Shown here: in pieces, positions 63,176 through 64,000 of the stretch
How the letters are laid out: each line of letters opens with the position of its first letter
Position numbering within the stretch: position 1 is the stretch's first letter
Source of the DNA: Halorussus amylolyticus
GTDB lineage: Archaea > Halobacteriota > Halobacteria > Halobacteriales > Haladaptataceae
NCBI RefSeq assembly: GCF_004143485.2
Contig: NZ_RXOB02000032.1
Location: 1 to 64,000 of the forward strand
Direction of reading: 5' to 3'
DNA: 64,000 bases
Notes under the pieces: generated by a model
What the model saw: only the letters and a program-made list of their open reading frames with translations
What the model was told of the DNA's origin: nothing
Databases searched by the model: none
Program-made: the position numbers and the translations under genes

Positions 63176-63225
63176 GCGGTGAGCGAGTAGGGTGGGGTAG
63201 TTCACTTCCGACTCTCTCTACCGCC
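63148..63225 (+). ncRNA. Predicted omega-RNA scaffold and guide of the TnpB element
   Basis: The right end folds as CCCCACCCT (63148-63156) with AGGGTGGGG (63189-63197), enclosing ACCGC-GTAA-GCGGT (63167-63180). In TnpB elements the RNA ends with bases beyond the element as guide; here these are TTCCGACTCTCTCTACC from 63206. The scaffold probably extends further upstream into tnpB. Inferred from family knowledge. Confidence 0.55.
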
Positions 63226-63612
63226 AGAAAGCGGGAAAAAAGCGGTAATCGACAACCCGGTCGCCTTCGTCACCCACGAGGAGACGAACGACGGGTGGCG
63301 GAGCGTCGTTGCAACCGGTCAACTTACGGAAGTGTCTGATATGCCGTACGATGCAACTGTCGTCCAAGCGATGTGGGCGGTCGACATCCCGGAGGTGGAT
63401 ATCTTTGACCGGTCACCGGAAGACATGCAGTTTCGCCAGTTCCGCCTCGACCCACAAAAGCTCACAGGGCGCAAAGAAGTGAAACACGATTCTTGAGTGG
63501 AGAGCGAGGACAACACCCGGGGGAAAGATACGGACCGGGGTGTTCGACCCATCTCAAAACTATCAGAGGATGAGAAAACACCTTATTGCCTTGGCAGAAG
63601 TTGTCTTTCAGT

Positions 63613-64000
63613 ATGGAAGATGTCCGCTCAATTCAGATGAGTGACGAGGAACGGGGCGAATTTCTGGGCCGGGGTGGAACGGGCGTCATCTCGTTCGATA
63701 CGAGCGGCGACGAACCGCCGTACTCGCTGCCGATCTCGTACGGATACGATGCGGAGACGGCGACGTTCTATTTCCGACTCGCCTTCGGCCCCGAAACGGG
63801 CAAGGGAGACATCGTCGATGAAAATCGTCCGGTTTCGTTCGTCACGTACGACGACACCGAAAGTGGTTGGCGGAGCGTCGTAGCGACCGGTCATCTCGAA
63901 GAGATTACGAAGTCGACGCTCGATACCGATGTCGCCGAAGCGATGCAGCGAGTGGAAATCCCACTCGTGGACGTCTACGATAGACACCCGATCGAATTGA
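63613..64000 (+). CDS. PPOX-fold protein, cut by window end
   Basis: At least 129 residues: MSDEERGEFLGRGGTGVISF, YSLPISYGYDAETATFYFRL, FGPETGKGDIVDENRP and WRSVVATGHLEEI. It is the nearest paralog of the split gene just upstream and shows what that gene looked like. The 3' end lies outside the window. Confidence 0.87.
   Translation, partial: MEDVRSIQMSDEERGEFLGRGGTGVISFDTSGDEPPYSLPISYGYDAETATFYFRLAFGPETGKGDIVDENRPVSFVTYDDTESGWRSVVATGHLEEITKSTLDTDVAEAMQRVEIPLVDVYDRHPIEL

Larger units (their letters stand above)
61681..63205 (+). mobile_element. IS200/IS605-type TnpB element (IS1341-like)
   Basis: A 1525-bp element inserted directly after GGCTTTTTAC in the PPOX gene, with no target-site duplication. 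The left end has inverted arms GGCGCT (61690-61695) and AGCGCC (61747-61752) plus an inner CCCCTTCC/GGGAGGGG pairing. The right end has CCCCACCCT (63148-63156) pairing with AGGGTGGGG (63189-63197). It carries a 40-residue protein and TnpB, but no TnpA. So it needs a TnpA supplied elsewhere to move. Confidence 0.9.
61522..63496 (+). pseudogene. PPOX-fold gene split by a TnpB element
   Basis: The 5' part (61522-61680) codes for WVQLSESEMNEFLGTGGTGT to the Tyr in DADGEAFY. The element (61681-63205) follows. The 3' part (63206-63496) continues in frame FRLSLPPESGKKAVIDNPVA and WRSVVATGQLTEVSD to a stop. Removing the element joins Tyr to Phe with no missing or added base, and gives a 149-residue protein. 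The intact paralog at 63613 has FYFRLAFGPETGKG at that place. So it was a normal gene before insertion. Confidence 0.92.

Overview
The window is from a halophilic archaeon (class Halobacteria). Proteins are strongly acidic and GC-rich at third codon positions. TAT-type signals and haloarchaeal families recur (HTH_10 regulators, DUF7512, SHOCT membrane proteins, parA without rep). Many ATGs lie 25-33 nt after a TATA-like box, as expected for leaderless transcripts. A parA module with iterons, an integrase, two insertion sequences and many gene remnants suggest a megaplasmid or other accessory region. I see no rRNA or tRNA.

1-13.2 kb: a minisatellite-like repeat and a membrane-anchored hydrolase are followed by a BMP-type (nucleoside-like) ABC importer on the minus strand. 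Four Gfo/Idh/MocA oxidoreductases follow. Two of them are close paralogs in opposite orientation, with a parA module and its 26-bp direct repeats between them. 13.7-18.4 kb: tyrosine integrase, M20 amidohydrolase, three broken genes (SelA-like just upstream, a PuuE-like deacetylase, a small haloarchaeal protein) and a Na+/Ca2+ antiporter. Importer, dehydrogenases, amidohydrolase and deacetylase remnant could together take up and break down a nucleoside, sugar or ureide; this is inference.

19.6-32.3 kb and 40.6-51.4 kb: a reactive-sulfur region. It holds a winged-helix regulator, two TauE/SafE exporters, a split YeeE/YedE transporter, a PiT/CysP-like permease, TusA, DsrE2 and DsrE proteins, and a CoA-disulfide reductase. 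It also holds a SoxB-like metallophosphatase and four rhodanese-MBL (persulfide dioxygenase-like) fusions that share an LGPN-CAA tail. A sequence around TATTGTGC recurs upstream of the regulator, the TauE operon and the tusA operon. A DsbA-like protein is encoded with two paralogous membrane proteins that carry a GCxxC motif.

32.9-40.4 kb: VIT-type transporter, multicopper oxidase, DUF483 protein and a stress cluster (phosphoribosyltransferase, hydrolase, CBS protein, antitoxin-like protein, erythromycin esterase family), then remnants of a universal stress protein and a methyltransferase. 44.3-57.5 kb: an IS6-family element and a decayed copper/envelope region. This region has an 8-Cys protein, Met/His-rich and SHOCT proteins and DUF302, plus broken copies of a multicopper oxidase, a CopB ATPase and an HTH_10 regulator. 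DUF211 and a VIT-like protein follow. 57.7-64 kb: a type II P-type ATPase and four PPOX-fold proteins. One PPOX gene is split precisely by a TnpB (IS200/IS605-type) element whose predicted guide matches the re-sealed insertion site.
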